From contig NZ_QRMP01000005.1 of NCBI RefSeq assembly GCF_003473295.1, forward strand, positions 1 through 64,000: a stretch of DNA of 64,000 bases, written 5' to 3'. Under the pieces are notes generated by a model. That model ran no database searches. It saw nothing but the letters and a program-made list of their open reading frames with translations, and was not told the origin of the DNA. Origin of the DNA: Parabacteroides sp. AM08-6. GTDB taxonomy: Bacteria; Bacteroidota; Bacteroidia; Bacteroidales; Tannerellaceae. A program made the translations under genes and the position numbers. Every line of letters begins with the position of its first letter. Within the stretch, counting starts at the first letter, position 1. Of this stretch, positions 29,180 through 37,856 are shown piece by piece.

Positions 29180-29917
29180 TTATTGTTGCATGCCTGCTTG
29201 GAATTTTATGTGAGTAAACGTAGTACCCGAACGGGCATATATCGTATAATCTCCATAAGGGCCATAAATTCGGTTAATACTTTTCAATAGTGTGACCTTT
29301 AATACCCCATCTTTGATTTGTATGTCAAAGGCATCTTTATCATCATCCAGATATGCACTAAAATATAATTCTGTATTTTTCGGCAATCTATATTCTATAC
29401 AATCTCCTATATAGTCTATATTTCCTATGTTTTCCCCACATCCCGGCAAATCGTTTGTCTCCGGATAAGCTAATACATATTTCACAACGGTCCCGGTTGT
29501 GATACCCTCTTGGGTTATCGGAGCTACAACATAGGCCTTATAATAACCGGAACCAATCATTATAGCTCTAGTCCCTGAAGGAAAGTCTTGAATAACATCT
29601 TCGTCATAAATATGATATAAATGGTTGGAAATGACCGCTGTCTCTCGACTGAGATTGTTCAATAACATTTTTGTGGGGGTACCTAATCCTGACGTTTTTC
29701 CCATATCTGCAATAAAACAAGAAGATGTTTTGAAGTTGTTGGCTGTATTGATATATACATCGGATGAGCCTAATAAGGTTTTTCCGTTTTGTTCGTTTTT
29801 CATATTCAATGTTATATAACCCTCCGGCTCTTTGTTTTCTTCATTGTCACTACAGCTTACACAGTTGATTGTACAAAGGAATGAGAAGAGTATTCCAAAT
29901 AAATGTTTTGTTTTCAT
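29180..29917 (-). CDS. DUF5036-like lipoprotein between sigma factor and FecR
   Basis: The 245-aa product has a lipoprotein signal (MKTKHLFGILFSFLCTINCVSC). The mature part begins with GYITLNMKNEQNGKTLLGSSDVYI and is rich in short beta segments and Tyr. This pattern recalls the DUF5036 family of Bacteroidetes lipoproteins; that identification is from memory and moderate. It sits between the ECF sigma gene (206-base gap) and fecR (15-base gap), where most FecI/FecR loci have nothing. It may be a surface ligand binder or a member of the regulon. Confidence 0.55.
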   Translation of the reverse strand: MKTKHLFGILFSFLCTINCVSCSDNEENKEPEGYITLNMKNEQNGKTLLGSSDVYINTANNFKTSSCFIADMGKTSGLGTPTKMLLNNLSRETAVISNHLYHIYDEDVIQDFPSGTRAIMIGSGYYKAYVVAPITQEGITTGTVVKYVLAYPETNDLPGCGENIGNIDYIGDCIEYRLPKNTELYFSAYLDDDKDAFDIQIKDGVLKVTLLKSINRIYGPYGDYTIYARSGTTFTHIKFQAGMQQ

Positions 29918-30124
29918 TTTAACCTTTTGCTTAATTAATTCTTTTTAAATAAAGACAGGCTAAGAGAAAGAATTCACTACGCTTGTTTGGTTAATAAGTA
30001 TTAATTCGTGGCGTTTGTTCGAGTAGATGTCAAATAGCTGTTTTTTTAGAAGATAAATTCCGGATTAGTGATTTTGAACTTTGAGAATGAAAATCTTTGT
30101 TTTTAAGTATCCTTTTGTCAGGAT

Positions 30125-30700
30125 TTATTTGTTTATAAACCGGCTTAACATTTCACGTAACCGTTTGACTGCTTTCTGAAGCTGGACATCTACTGTATTA
30201 ACGCTGGTGTTTAATTCTTTTGCGACCTGGGCATACGATTGCTTTTCTTCGCGTATGCGGATAAATACTTCCCGGCAACGTTCCGGCAGACGGTCGAGGG
30301 CCTTGACATAGTGGGCGAAAAGTTCTTCGCCAATTAAGATTTCTTCGGGAGATTTATCTGTTTTAACAACAGTGTCTTTTTCTATCGTCAACTCTTTTCG
30401 GTGCTGTTCCTTTTCGAGATAATTTAAAGCAGCATTTTTAATAGTAATAAAGAAATAATCTTCCGGATTGGCGATTTGATGTAAAGAAGCCCGGTGTTCC
30501 CATATTTTCAGGAATACGTCTAAAACAACTTCCTGAGCCCATTCTTCAGTGTGTAGATAGTAGTAAGCAATACGAAAGAAACGATCAAAATATAGAGCGT
30601 ACAATTTACGTAGGGCTGTCTGGGAGTTTTCCTCCTGTATTTGCCGTAAATATTTTCTAACCTCCTGCTCTTCCATCGTCAATCTTTCATTTACAGCCAT
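30125..30700 (-). CDS. ECF RNA polymerase sigma factor, FecI-like
   Basis: The 191-aa product has sigma-70 region 2 (about residues 27-95: LYALYFDRFFRIAYYYL, EWAQEVVLDVFLKIWEHR) and region 4 (about 125-180: LPERCREVFIRIREEKQSYAQVAKELNTSVNTVDVQLQKAVKRLREML). It lacks regions 1 and 3, as ECF factors do. It heads the signalling operon with FecR and the STN receptor on the same strand. The start may be ATG 30700 or the in-frame ATG at 30676. Confidence 0.92.
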   Translation of the reverse strand: MAVNERLTMEEQEVRKYLRQIQEENSQTALRKLYALYFDRFFRIAYYYLHTEEWAQEVVLDVFLKIWEHRASLHQIANPEDYFFITIKNAALNYLEKEQHRKELTIEKDTVVKTDKSPEEILIGEELFAHYVKALDRLPERCREVFIRIREEKQSYAQVAKELNTSVNTVDVQLQKAVKRLREMLSRFINK

Positions 30701-30879
30701 TTATCCTTGGGCTTATGTCTTTGATAACTTCAAATAAGTGCGCTAAGATAGTCAAATAAATATCCGGAGCAAATCAATTAAAATAATTTAGGTGGTCAAA
30801 TTTGTATTATATGAAGAATAAACTGTAGTTTTACAATGTTTTCTCTTTTATTTAATGCGAATTTTAATATTGATTGAAT

Positions 30880-32100
30880 ATGAGATTATTATGGGTGTCT
30901 TTTTTCTTTTGTTTTTGTAGTATAAATTTGTTGGCTAAGACTCATAAAGCCTTATACATAATTATAGATGGAGTTCCGGCTGATCAGATAGAACGTTTGC
31001 ATACGCCGGCTATTTTCGAAATTGCTTCTAAAGGTGCTTATGCTCGTGCCTATACCGGTGGAGAAGTAGGAGGTTATTCACAGACTCCGACTATTTCGGC
31101 AATCGGATATACCAGTCTGTTGACTTCTACGTGGATGAATAAACATAATGTAGGGGGTAATTCCGATTTGAAACCGAATTATAATTATTGGACGTTGTTC
31201 CGTATAGCAAAGGAACAGACTAAACCTTGTCGGACAGCAATCTATTCGAGTTGGACGGACAATCGTACGGTCCTTCTTGGTGAAGGCAAACCGGAGACTG
31301 GCTATTTGAAAATAGATTATGTAAAGGACGGGTATGACTTGGATACCCTTCATTTCCCGAAGAAAGAAAAAGAGTTGCATATTTTTGATATTGACGAACA
31401 GGTTTCCAAAGATGCAGCTGAAGGTATACGGAAGGACGCACCTGATTTGAGTTGGGTTTATTTGTGGTACACCGACGATGCCGGGCATATCGCTGGAAAC
31501 GGAGCTTTCTTTGATGAATATGTCCGGAAAGCGGATGCTCAGGTTGCCCGTATATGGGAGGCTGTGAAATATCGTGAAGCTAATTTTGATGAAGAATGGA
31601 TGGTGGTTGTGACTACCGACCACGGACGTACGGAAAGTGGCCATGGACATGGCGGCCAATCTCTTCGTGAACGAACTACGTGGATTTCGACGAATATCCC
31701 AGTCAACAAATACTTTAATGCCGGACAATTAGCGATAATCGACATCGCTCCGTCTATTTGTCGTTTTATGAATTTCGAAGTTCCGCAATCTGTCTTATGG
31801 GAACAGGATGGTATATCTTTTGTCGGCCAAACTGATATTTTCAATTTGCAGACATTGCCCTATGACGATACGGTCGAGTTGACTTGGGAATATTGCTCGA
31901 AAGGGACGCCTGTTACCATTTATGCTGCAGTCAGCAATCATTTTAAGGAAGGAGGAACGGACGAATGGATAAAATTGGCGACTGTACGCTCCGGTGAAGG
32001 AAAGTACCGGGTAGATTTGAGTTCATTGCCGGTTAGTAAGTTTTATAAATTTGTTTTGGTAACAATGAATAATCATTTGAACCGCTGGGTAATAAGGTGA
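30880..32100 (+). CDS. Secreted alkaline phosphatase-superfamily phosphodiesterase
   Basis: The 406-aa product has a signal peptide (to about residue 19, INLLA) and a type I phosphodiesterase/nucleotide pyrophosphatase-like domain. The metal ligands and nucleophile appear as YIIIDGVPAD, SAIGYTSLLTS (nucleophile Thr or Ser), WYTDDAGH, TTDHGR and GHGHGGQS. A short beta domain follows at the C-terminus. The start is ATG 30880; TTG 30874 is less likely. It acts outside the inner membrane on an unknown phosphodiester or sulfate. It is divergent from the ECF sigma gene. Confidence 0.85.
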   Translation: MRLLWVSFFFCFCSINLLAKTHKALYIIIDGVPADQIERLHTPAIFEIASKGAYARAYTGGEVGGYSQTPTISAIGYTSLLTSTWMNKHNVGGNSDLKPNYNYWTLFRIAKEQTKPCRTAIYSSWTDNRTVLLGEGKPETGYLKIDYVKDGYDLDTLHFPKKEKELHIFDIDEQVSKDAAEGIRKDAPDLSWVYLWYTDDAGHIAGNGAFFDEYVRKADAQVARIWEAVKYREANFDEEWMVVVTTDHGRTESGHGHGGQSLRERTTWISTNIPVNKYFNAGQLAIIDIAPSICRFMNFEVPQSVLWEQDGISFVGQTDIFNLQTLPYDDTVELTWEYCSKGTPVTIYAAVSNHFKEGGTDEWIKLATVRSGEGKYRVDLSSLPVSKFYKFVLVTMNNHLNRWVIR

Positions 32101-32118
32101 AAAAGTTTATCTCCGCAG

Positions 32119-32249
32119 ATTGACAGGATGTTCTCTATTTTGGAGTTTTGCTATCGGATTGATACGTTAAAAAGAGTTACATGTGCGGGTAATTTATTTT
32201 ACTCGCTCTATTAATCCGATTTAGTCGCTATAGTGGTGACATTTTGATA
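32119..32249 (+). repeat. Dispersed 131-base repeat, copy A
   Basis: This segment begins ATTGACAGGATG, ends TGACATTTTGATA and aligns without gaps to 60151-60281. I count about 16 differences, so roughly 88% identity, with most changes in the last third. Inside is a hairpin, GCGGGTAA (32185-32192) with TTACTCGC (32199-32206) around TTTATT. It starts 18 bases after the phosphodiesterase stop codon. No reading frame is shared by the two copies. Confidence 0.85.
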
Positions 32250-32398
32250 ATCAGGAAAACCCATCCCAAGCATAAGATTTGAATTTTTTAGCCCGAATTG
32301 GAGTTATAGTATAAACTCTTAATAAATCCTGGCATATCTGAATTCTTTATTTAATGCGTTGAAGATTTTAATTAACACATAAAAAATATGCGTATGGG

Positions 32399-32429
32399 TT
32401 TGTCGTTTAGAGAAAACTTTATACCTTTG
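32399..32429 (+). promoter_or_regulatory. Promoter for rpsF-rpsR-rplI
   Basis: TTTG at 32399-32402 and TACCTTTG at 32422-32429 are spaced by 19 bases. The start would be near 32436, 35 bases before the rpsF ATG. Confidence 0.75.
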
Positions 32430-32470
32430 CCCCGCAAATTTAATTATTAACAAATATAAAACAGTGTTTT

Positions 32471-32824
32471 ATGAACAATTATGAAACCGTTTTCATTTTA
32501 ACTCCCGTTTTGTCTGACGCACAGATGAAGGAAGCGGTAGAAAAATTCACGAACCTCCTGAAAGCGGAAGGTGCAGAAATCGTGAACGAAGAAAATTGGG
32601 GCTTGCGCAAGTTGGCTTATCCTATCGACAAGAAAACAACAGGCTTCTATCAGTTGGTTGAATTCAAGGCGAATCCGGAAACAATCGCAACGTTGGAAGT
32701 TAACTTCCGTCGTGACGAACGTGTTATCCGTTTCCTGACTTTCCGCCAGGACAAGTATGCAGCAGAATATGCAGCAAAGAGAAGAAATCTGAAATCATCT
32801 AAAGAAACAGTAAAGGAGAATTAA
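32471..32824 (+). CDS. rpsF: 30S ribosomal protein S6
   Basis: S6 binds 16S rRNA together with S18. The 117-aa product opens [16 protein letters not shown] and has [29 protein letters not shown], the hallmark of S6, with a basic C-terminal tail. It heads the rpsF-rpsR-rplI operon with spaces of 2 and 21 bases. Confidence 0.97.
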   Translation: MNNYETVFILTPVLSDAQMKEAVEKFTNLLKAEGAEIVNEENWGLRKLAYPIDKKTTGFYQLVEFKANPETIATLEVNFRRDERVIRFLTFRQDKYAAEYAAKRRNLKSSKETVKEN

Positions 32825-32826
32825 TC

Positions 32827-33096
32827 ATGGCAGCAACTCAATCAGAAATCAGATATTTAACTCCGCCTTCAGTAGACGTTAAAAAGAAAAAGTATTGCCG
32901 TTTCAAAAAGAACGGTATCAAGTATATCGATTACAAAGATCCTGAATTCTTGAAGAAATTCCTGAACGAACAGGGTAAAATTCTTCCGCGTCGTATCACC
33001 GGTACTTCTTTGAAGTTCCAACGTCGTGTCGCTCAGGCTGTTAAAAGAGCTCGTCACCTGGCGTTGCTTCCTTACGTAACCGATTTAATGAAATAA
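32827..33096 (+). CDS. rpsR: 30S ribosomal protein S18
   Basis: The 89-aa product has the S18 core with [20 protein letters not shown] and [30 protein letters not shown]. It forms a heterodimer with S6 on the 30S platform. The cysteine-containing N-terminus ([10 protein letters not shown]) is retained. It starts 2 bases after rpsF, so translation is probably coupled. Confidence 0.97.
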   Translation: MAATQSEIRYLTPPSVDVKKKKYCRFKKNGIKYIDYKDPEFLKKFLNEQGKILPRRITGTSLKFQRRVAQAVKRARHLALLPYVTDLMK

Positions 33097-33117
33097 TAAA
33101 AAGAGAGGAGACAGAAT

Positions 33118-33561
33118 ATGCAAGTTATTTTGAAAGAAGACGTAATCAATTTAGGTTACAAAGACGATATCGTAACAGTTAAAGACGGTTACGGACGTAA
33201 CTTTCTAATCCCCAAGGGTAAAGCAGTTATCGCATCTGAATCTGCAAAGAAAGTATTAGCTGAAAACTTGAAACAACGTGCTCACAAGTTGGCTAAGGTG
33301 AAAGAAGATGCTCAGGCTTTGGCTGCTAAATTGGAAGGCGTTGCGCTGACAATCGGTGCAAAAACAAGTTCTACCGGAACTATTTTCGGTTCTGTTACGA
33401 ATATTCAGGTGGCTGATGCTTTGGCTAAGGCTGGCTTTGAAGTTGAACGTAAGCTTATCTACATTAAGGAAGCAGTTAAGGAAGTTGGTAGTTATAAAGC
33501 TACTCTGAAACTTCATAAAGAAGTGTCAGTAGAGATTCCTTTTGAAGTAGTTTCTGAATAA
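33118..33561 (+). CDS. rplI: 50S ribosomal protein L9
   Basis: The 147-aa product has the N-terminal L9 domain ([36 protein letters not shown]) and the long connecting helix leading to the C-terminal domain. It closes the operon and is followed by a strong terminator. Confidence 0.97.
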   Translation: MQVILKEDVINLGYKDDIVTVKDGYGRNFLIPKGKAVIASESAKKVLAENLKQRAHKLAKVKEDAQALAAKLEGVALTIGAKTSSTGTIFGSVTNIQVADALAKAGFEVERKLIYIKEAVKEVGSYKATLKLHKEVSVEIPFEVVSE

Positions 33562-33581
33562 TTCAGGATATAGATAAAGTT

Positions 33582-33617
33582 AAAAGGGTGGTTCCTATCG
33601 GAATCACCCTTTTTTTG
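33582..33617 (+). terminator. Terminator after rplI
   Basis: GGGTGGTTCC (33586-33595) pairs with 33600-33609 with one G-T pair around a 4-base loop, with flanking A's on the left and a run of seven T's on the right. Confidence 0.9.
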
Positions 33618-33652
33618 TTCGAAAAAAACTCTTTAGAGTCGGTAAAAAGCAT

Positions 33653-33671
33653 TACATTTGCCCTAAATTTG
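33653..33671 (+). promoter_or_regulatory. Two overlapping -7-like boxes before the amidase gene
   Basis: TACATTTG (33653-33660) and TAAATTTG (33664-33671) both match the -7 consensus, 11 bases apart. Neither has a TTTG at the ideal -33 distance. Confidence 0.4.
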
Positions 33672-33684
33672 CAGAAAATTTGAA

Positions 33685-34911
33685 GTGGCAAAAAGAACTT
33701 TTCTATATATAAATTTAATAATGGCTTTGTTTTTTGTTTTGCCTGTACTTCAGGCGAAGGAAAAAACATTTACGGTTGTCATTGATGCAGGTCACGGAGG
33801 TAAAGATCCTGGAGCTCGGGGTACGATTATTAATGAAAAGGTTATAAATTTGGCTGTCGCTCTTAAGCTGGGAAGTTTGATTTCGGAAAAACATCCCGAC
33901 GTGAAGGTCGTGTACACACGCAAGACTGATGTGTTTATCGAACTGGACGAACGGGCAAATATCGCAAATCGAAATAAAGCGGACCTTTTTATATCCATCC
34001 ATACAAATGCAGTGAAGAGAGGAAGTGCCGTAACCGGTACGGAGACTTATACGCTGGGATTGGCTCGTACGGATGAAAATCTGGAAGTCGCAATGCGTGA
34101 AAATTCGGCTATTTTGTTGGAGGATAATTATCTGCAAAAGTATGAAGGGTTCGATCCTAATTCATCGGAATCGTATATTATTTTTGAGTTTATGCAGAAT
34201 AAGCATATGGAGCAAAGTATAAGCTTGGCTTCGGAAGTTCAAAAGAGCTTTTCGGCTGCAAAACGTGTCAACAGGGGGGTGCGCCAAGCTGGTTTTTTGG
34301 TGCTTCGTAAAACGAGTATGCCGAGTATTCTTGTGGAACTGGGATATATCTCGAATAGTACGGAAGAACGTTTTTTGGCTTCTTCGGCCGGGCAACAAAA
34401 ATTAGCGACATCCATTTATAACGCTTTTACAAAATATAAATGGGAATATGACCGGAAGCGTGGTGCGCTTGCTAATTCGGGTACTGTAGCTCCGGGGTTG
34501 ATGCCGGTTGATGATGGCGGAATATCTGTTTCGAAGCCCAAAGTCGAGCACCTGTCTGCTCCCGCCGGAAGTGAAGAGGATATCCGGCAACGTCGTGCTG
34601 CTGCAACAGAATCGGCAAGTCCGAAGCAAGCTGTTGCTGCGGAAAAAACAACTTCGGTTAGACAGCCTGCGAAAGGGCAAAGAATCTTTAAAGTTCAAAT
34701 ACTAACCTCTGATAAAAAACTTTCTCCGGGTTCAAAACTGTTTAAGGGATATAAGGATGTTGATTTCTATGTGGAAAAAGGAATTTATAAATATACATAC
34801 GGCGAAACAACAAGTTTTGATGAAATAAAAAAAATACGTCGTAAGGTTGCAAAAGACTTTAAGGATGCATTTATTGTTGCATTTAGAGATGGCAAGAAAG
34901 TAAAATATTAA
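33685..34911 (+). CDS. N-acetylmuramoyl-L-alanine amidase (Amidase_3) with SPOR-like end
   Basis: The enzyme cleaves the amide between MurNAc and the stem peptide, for cell separation. The 408-aa product (GTG start; ATG 33721 possible) has a hydrophobic export signal ending LQAKEKT, the amidase_3 zinc site (VVIDAGHGGKDPGARG, then a Glu in NEKVINLAVALKLG, His in FISIHTNA and the catalytic Glu in SILVELGYISN), a low-complexity linker (about residues 275-330) and a C-terminal module (FKVQILTSDKKL ... FIVAFRDGKKV) resembling SPOR peptidoglycan-binding domains. It is co-transcribed with the MCE gene 28 bases later. Confidence 0.9.
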   Translation: MAKRTFLYINLIMALFFVLPVLQAKEKTFTVVIDAGHGGKDPGARGTIINEKVINLAVALKLGSLISEKHPDVKVVYTRKTDVFIELDERANIANRNKADLFISIHTNAVKRGSAVTGTETYTLGLARTDENLEVAMRENSAILLEDNYLQKYEGFDPNSSESYIIFEFMQNKHMEQSISLASEVQKSFSAAKRVNRGVRQAGFLVLRKTSMPSILVELGYISNSTEERFLASSAGQQKLATSIYNAFTKYKWEYDRKRGALANSGTVAPGLMPVDDGGISVSKPKVEHLSAPAGSEEDIRQRRAAATESASPKQAVAAEKTTSVRQPAKGQRIFKVQILTSDKKLSPGSKLFKGYKDVDFYVEKGIYKYTYGETTSFDEIKKIRRKVAKDFKDAFIVAFRDGKKVKY

Positions 34912-34939
34912 TTGTAACAGAAAAAAATATTATAAAGAG

Positions 34940-35824
34940 ATGAAAAGTATATTCACCAAAGAAGCGAAAATAGGACTTGTTTCTGTCATTAGTTTGGCTT
35001 TACTATATTTAGGAATTAATTACTTGAAAGGAATTAATTTGTTTCAACCTTCCAACCATTATATGGTAGCCTGTACAAATGTGAAAGGAGTGACCATTTC
35101 CAGTCCGGTCTTTGTAGAGGGTTTTAAGGTAGGGCTGGTCCGGGATATTATCTACGACTATAATGCAACGGATAAGATAACGGTTGAAATTAGCTTGGAA
35201 GACAATATGAAGATAAACAAAGGAAGCTATATTACGATTGTTAATAGCTTTCTAGGAGGTGGTGAGTTGCACATTCATCTGAATAAATATGTGTCCGATT
35301 ATTTGAAGCCCGGTGCTACTATCGAAGGACGTATGGAATCGGACATGATGCAGTCTGTCCAGGAAAAGATACTTCCGCAGGTGGAGTTGTTATTGCCTAA
35401 AATTGATTCTATTTTAGGAGGATTGCAAACATTGGTGAATCATCCGGCTCTTGCGCAATCTTTGGATAATATAGAAAAAACAACCCAGAGTTTGGCAGCT
35501 TCGTCACGTCAGTTAAATCAGATGCTAAGTAAAGATGTCCCAGGTATTATGACAGATTTGAAAGTGATTACCGGTAACTTCTCGGACGTAAGTTCTGGTT
35601 TGAAAAAGCTGGATTTGGCTACGACAGTCAATACCGTAAATGCTACATTGGATAATATGGAAAAGATAACCTTGAAGCTGAACTCGAAGGATAATAGTAT
35701 GGGGCTTTTACTTAATGATCGTGCATTGTACGACAATTTAAACAGTACAACGGAAAACGCATCTAAGCTTTTGTTGGATTTGAGACAAAACCCGAAAAGA
35801 TATGTGCATTTTTCAGTGTTTTGA
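34940..35824 (+). CDS. MlaD/MCE-domain lipid-transport protein
   Basis: MCE proteins are periplasmic, membrane-anchored components of lipid transporters between the inner and outer membranes. The 294-aa product has an N-terminal transmembrane helix (about residues 12-28, GLVSVISLALLYLGIN) and one MCE domain (YMVACTNVKGVTISSPVFVEGFKVGLV through INKGSYITI), then a long helical tail. The ATPase and permease partners (MlaF/MlaE type) are not in the window. It follows the amidase and probably shares its transcript. Confidence 0.85.
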   Translation: MKSIFTKEAKIGLVSVISLALLYLGINYLKGINLFQPSNHYMVACTNVKGVTISSPVFVEGFKVGLVRDIIYDYNATDKITVEISLEDNMKINKGSYITIVNSFLGGGELHIHLNKYVSDYLKPGATIEGRMESDMMQSVQEKILPQVELLLPKIDSILGGLQTLVNHPALAQSLDNIEKTTQSLAASSRQLNQMLSKDVPGIMTDLKVITGNFSDVSSGLKKLDLATTVNTVNATLDNMEKITLKLNSKDNSMGLLLNDRALYDNLNSTTENASKLLLDLRQNPKRYVHFSVF

Positions 35825-36202
35825 TATAATGTAGTAAAATCTTTTACGTCTGGTTTATTTAGAATTGTTCCAATTAAACGAAAAAGAATATAACACTGTT
35901 TACTAACAAGTGTAAGGCCTTTAGATAGAGGCCTCTAAGTAAATATAGGGTACTTTTTTGAGGATATATTACGGTTGAAACAAGTCTGTAGAAATACCCG
36001 TAAATAAAGGCTTTTTGTTGACGGCTGTTTGTAATATTCAGCAAATCAGATTGTTACAATTAACTGTCTGACACTAAATGGAATATTAAACAATCAAAAG
36101 TTCCAAACAAAATCACACTTTTTTTTTCGGAATTAATTTCTAAACTTTGTAGTCACAAAAAAATATTGAAAGTTATAAGTATAGTTGGGAGAGAAAAAAA
36201 TC
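35825..36202. other. Intergenic region upstream of dnaA
   Basis: This AT-rich 378-base region has no gene. It contains a 10-bp palindrome, AGAGGCCTCT (35927-35936), next to a second AGGCCT (35915-35920), and a -7-like TAAACTTTG at 36141-36149 that is one base too long. I did not find a cluster of DnaA boxes (TTATNCACA), so I do not call an origin. Confidence 0.5.
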
Positions 36203-37600
36203 ATGCATATGGAATATCAAACTTTGTGGAATAAATGCCTCGCAGTCATTAAGGATATTGTACCTGAGGCCGCTTTTAACACATGGTTCATGCCTATTAT
36301 ACCATTATCATATGAAGACAACAAGTTTACCATTCAGGTACCGAGTCAGTTTTTTTATGAATATTTGGAAGAAAAATACGTAAATGTATTAAAGGTTACC
36401 TTATATCGTGTAATAGGGCAAGGTACGGTGCTGAACTACCGTATAATGGTCGATAAGACGACTGGTGGTACCGTTGATTATCCGGCGGAGAATGGCTCGG
36501 TTGCTGTTAAAAAGATTACTCCCAAAGATGCAAACAAAGCTCCGAATCCATTTTCCCAGGTTGCTCCCCAGGATTTGGACCCTCAGCTAAACCCCAAATA
36601 TAATTTCGATAATTATTTTGAAGGAACCAGTAATAAGTTGGTACGTACAGCCGGTGAAGCTGTTGCTCAGAATCCCGGTAAGACAACATTTAATCCTTTG
36701 TTTATTTTCGGACCTTCGGGTGTTGGAAAGACTCATTTGTGTCATGCGATAGGAACACGTATCCGTGAACTTCATCCAGAGAAAAAGGTATTGTATGTCT
36801 CTTCGCATCTTTTCCGTGTTCAGTTTACAGATGCTATCCGTAAAAATACGACAAATGACTTTCTGAATTTCTATCAGAATATTGATGTCCTTCTGTTGGA
36901 TGATATTCAGGAACTGATAGGAATGGATAAAACCCAAAATACTTTCTTTCATATTTTTAATCACCTTCATCAGCTAGGAAAGCAATTGATATTGACTTCC
37001 GATAAAGCACCTGTAGATTTGCAGGGGATGGAAGAGCGTTTGATTACGCGCTTGAAATGGGGGTTGACAGCCGAATTGAGCCGTCCGGATTTGGATTTGC
37101 GTAAAAAGATTCTGAAGAATAAAATAAACCATGACGGTATTGTGATTCCTGATGAAGTATTTAACTTCATTGCCAATAACGTTACAGAGAATGTGCGGGA
37201 TTTGGAAGGGATTCTTGTCTCGTTAATGGCAAATGCTGTTATCAATAACAAGGAAATAGACCTGCCTCTTACTAAGCGTGTGATTAGTCAGGCTGTTCGT
37301 TTGGAAAAGAAACAAATATCTGTTCAGATGATTCAAGAAGTGGTATGTAATTACTTTAATCTTGAACAATCTGTCATTCAGACCCGCTCCCGTAAACGTG
37401 AAATTGTACAGGCCCGCCAAATTACGATGTATCTGGCAAAAAAATATACGGATTGCTCTTTCTCTCATATTGGAAAGATTGTGGGGAAAAAGGACCATGC
37501 TACGGTGTTGCATGCTTGTAAGACAATAAAAGACCAAATGGAAACCAGTAAGTCTTTCCGCTCTTCCGTAGAGGAAATAGAAGTGAAGCTGAAAAATTGA
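36203..37600 (+). CDS. dnaA: Chromosomal replication initiator protein DnaA
   Basis: DnaA is the AAA+ initiator that opens oriC. The 465-aa product has domain I ([25 protein letters not shown]), a linker, the AAA+ domain with Walker [10 protein letters not shown] (about residues 170-178) and Walker B LLLDDIQ, and the C-terminal DNA-binding domain with [14 protein letters not shown]. The start is probably ATG 36203 (or 36209), with GGGAGAG upstream as a possible ribosome site; the TTG at 36185 is less likely. A terminator follows at 37625-37657. Confidence 0.96.
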   Translation: MHMEYQTLWNKCLAVIKDIVPEAAFNTWFMPIIPLSYEDNKFTIQVPSQFFYEYLEEKYVNVLKVTLYRVIGQGTVLNYRIMVDKTTGGTVDYPAENGSVAVKKITPKDANKAPNPFSQVAPQDLDPQLNPKYNFDNYFEGTSNKLVRTAGEAVAQNPGKTTFNPLFIFGPSGVGKTHLCHAIGTRIRELHPEKKVLYVSSHLFRVQFTDAIRKNTTNDFLNFYQNIDVLLLDDIQELIGMDKTQNTFFHIFNHLHQLGKQLILTSDKAPVDLQGMEERLITRLKWGLTAELSRPDLDLRKKILKNKINHDGIVIPDEVFNFIANNVTENVRDLEGILVSLMANAVINNKEIDLPLTKRVISQAVRLEKKQISVQMIQEVVCNYFNLEQSVIQTRSRKREIVQARQITMYLAKKYTDCSFSHIGKIVGKKDHATVLHACKTIKDQMETSKSFRSSVEEIEVKLKN

Positions 37601-37624
37601 AGATAATGATAGTTTTCTATCTGA

Positions 37625-37657
37625 AAAGGATGCACCTTTTGGGTGTGTCCTTTTTTT
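37625..37657 (+). terminator. Terminator after dnaA
   Basis: GGATGCACC (37628-37636) pairs with 37642-37650 with two G-T pairs, closing a 5-base loop, followed by a run of T's. Confidence 0.8.
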
Positions 37658-37800
37658 GTTTTGGAAAACTATGTTGTGTGGCAGGTTTTGCTTTTGGGAA
37701 ATTATTTTACTTCTGTGAAATTGTAATTTGTTGTAAATCAATAAGTGTTTGTGTGGTAATGGAAAACTTTTCAACAATTTGTGTTTTAATAGTTGGATAA

Positions 37801-37832
37801 TTTGGCAAATACGTAAACAATGCTTAAACTTG
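37801..37832 (+). promoter_or_regulatory. Promoter for nrdJ
   Basis: TTTG at 37801-37804 and TAAACTTG at 37825-37832 (one mismatch to the -7 consensus) are 20 bases apart. The leader would be only about 18 bases before the GTG start. Confidence 0.5.
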
Positions 37833-37856
37833 CACCATCATAAAACTTAAATAATT

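Larger units (their letters stand above)
32101..32470. other. Intergenic region with dispersed repeat and rpsF promoter
   Basis: This 370-base region has no gene. It holds the repeat copy A (32119-32249), an AT-rich stretch of about 150 bases without clear structure, and the rpsF promoter (32399-32429). Confidence 0.7.

Noticed and set aside
35825..36202. Possible replication origin upstream of dnaA
   Set aside because: The region is AT-rich, but I found no cluster of DnaA boxes; position next to dnaA alone is not enough.
37658..37856. Cobalamin riboswitch before the B12-dependent nrdJ
   Set aside because: No B12-box-like GCCACTG or suitable long structured leader; a plain promoter with a leader of about 18 bases fits better.
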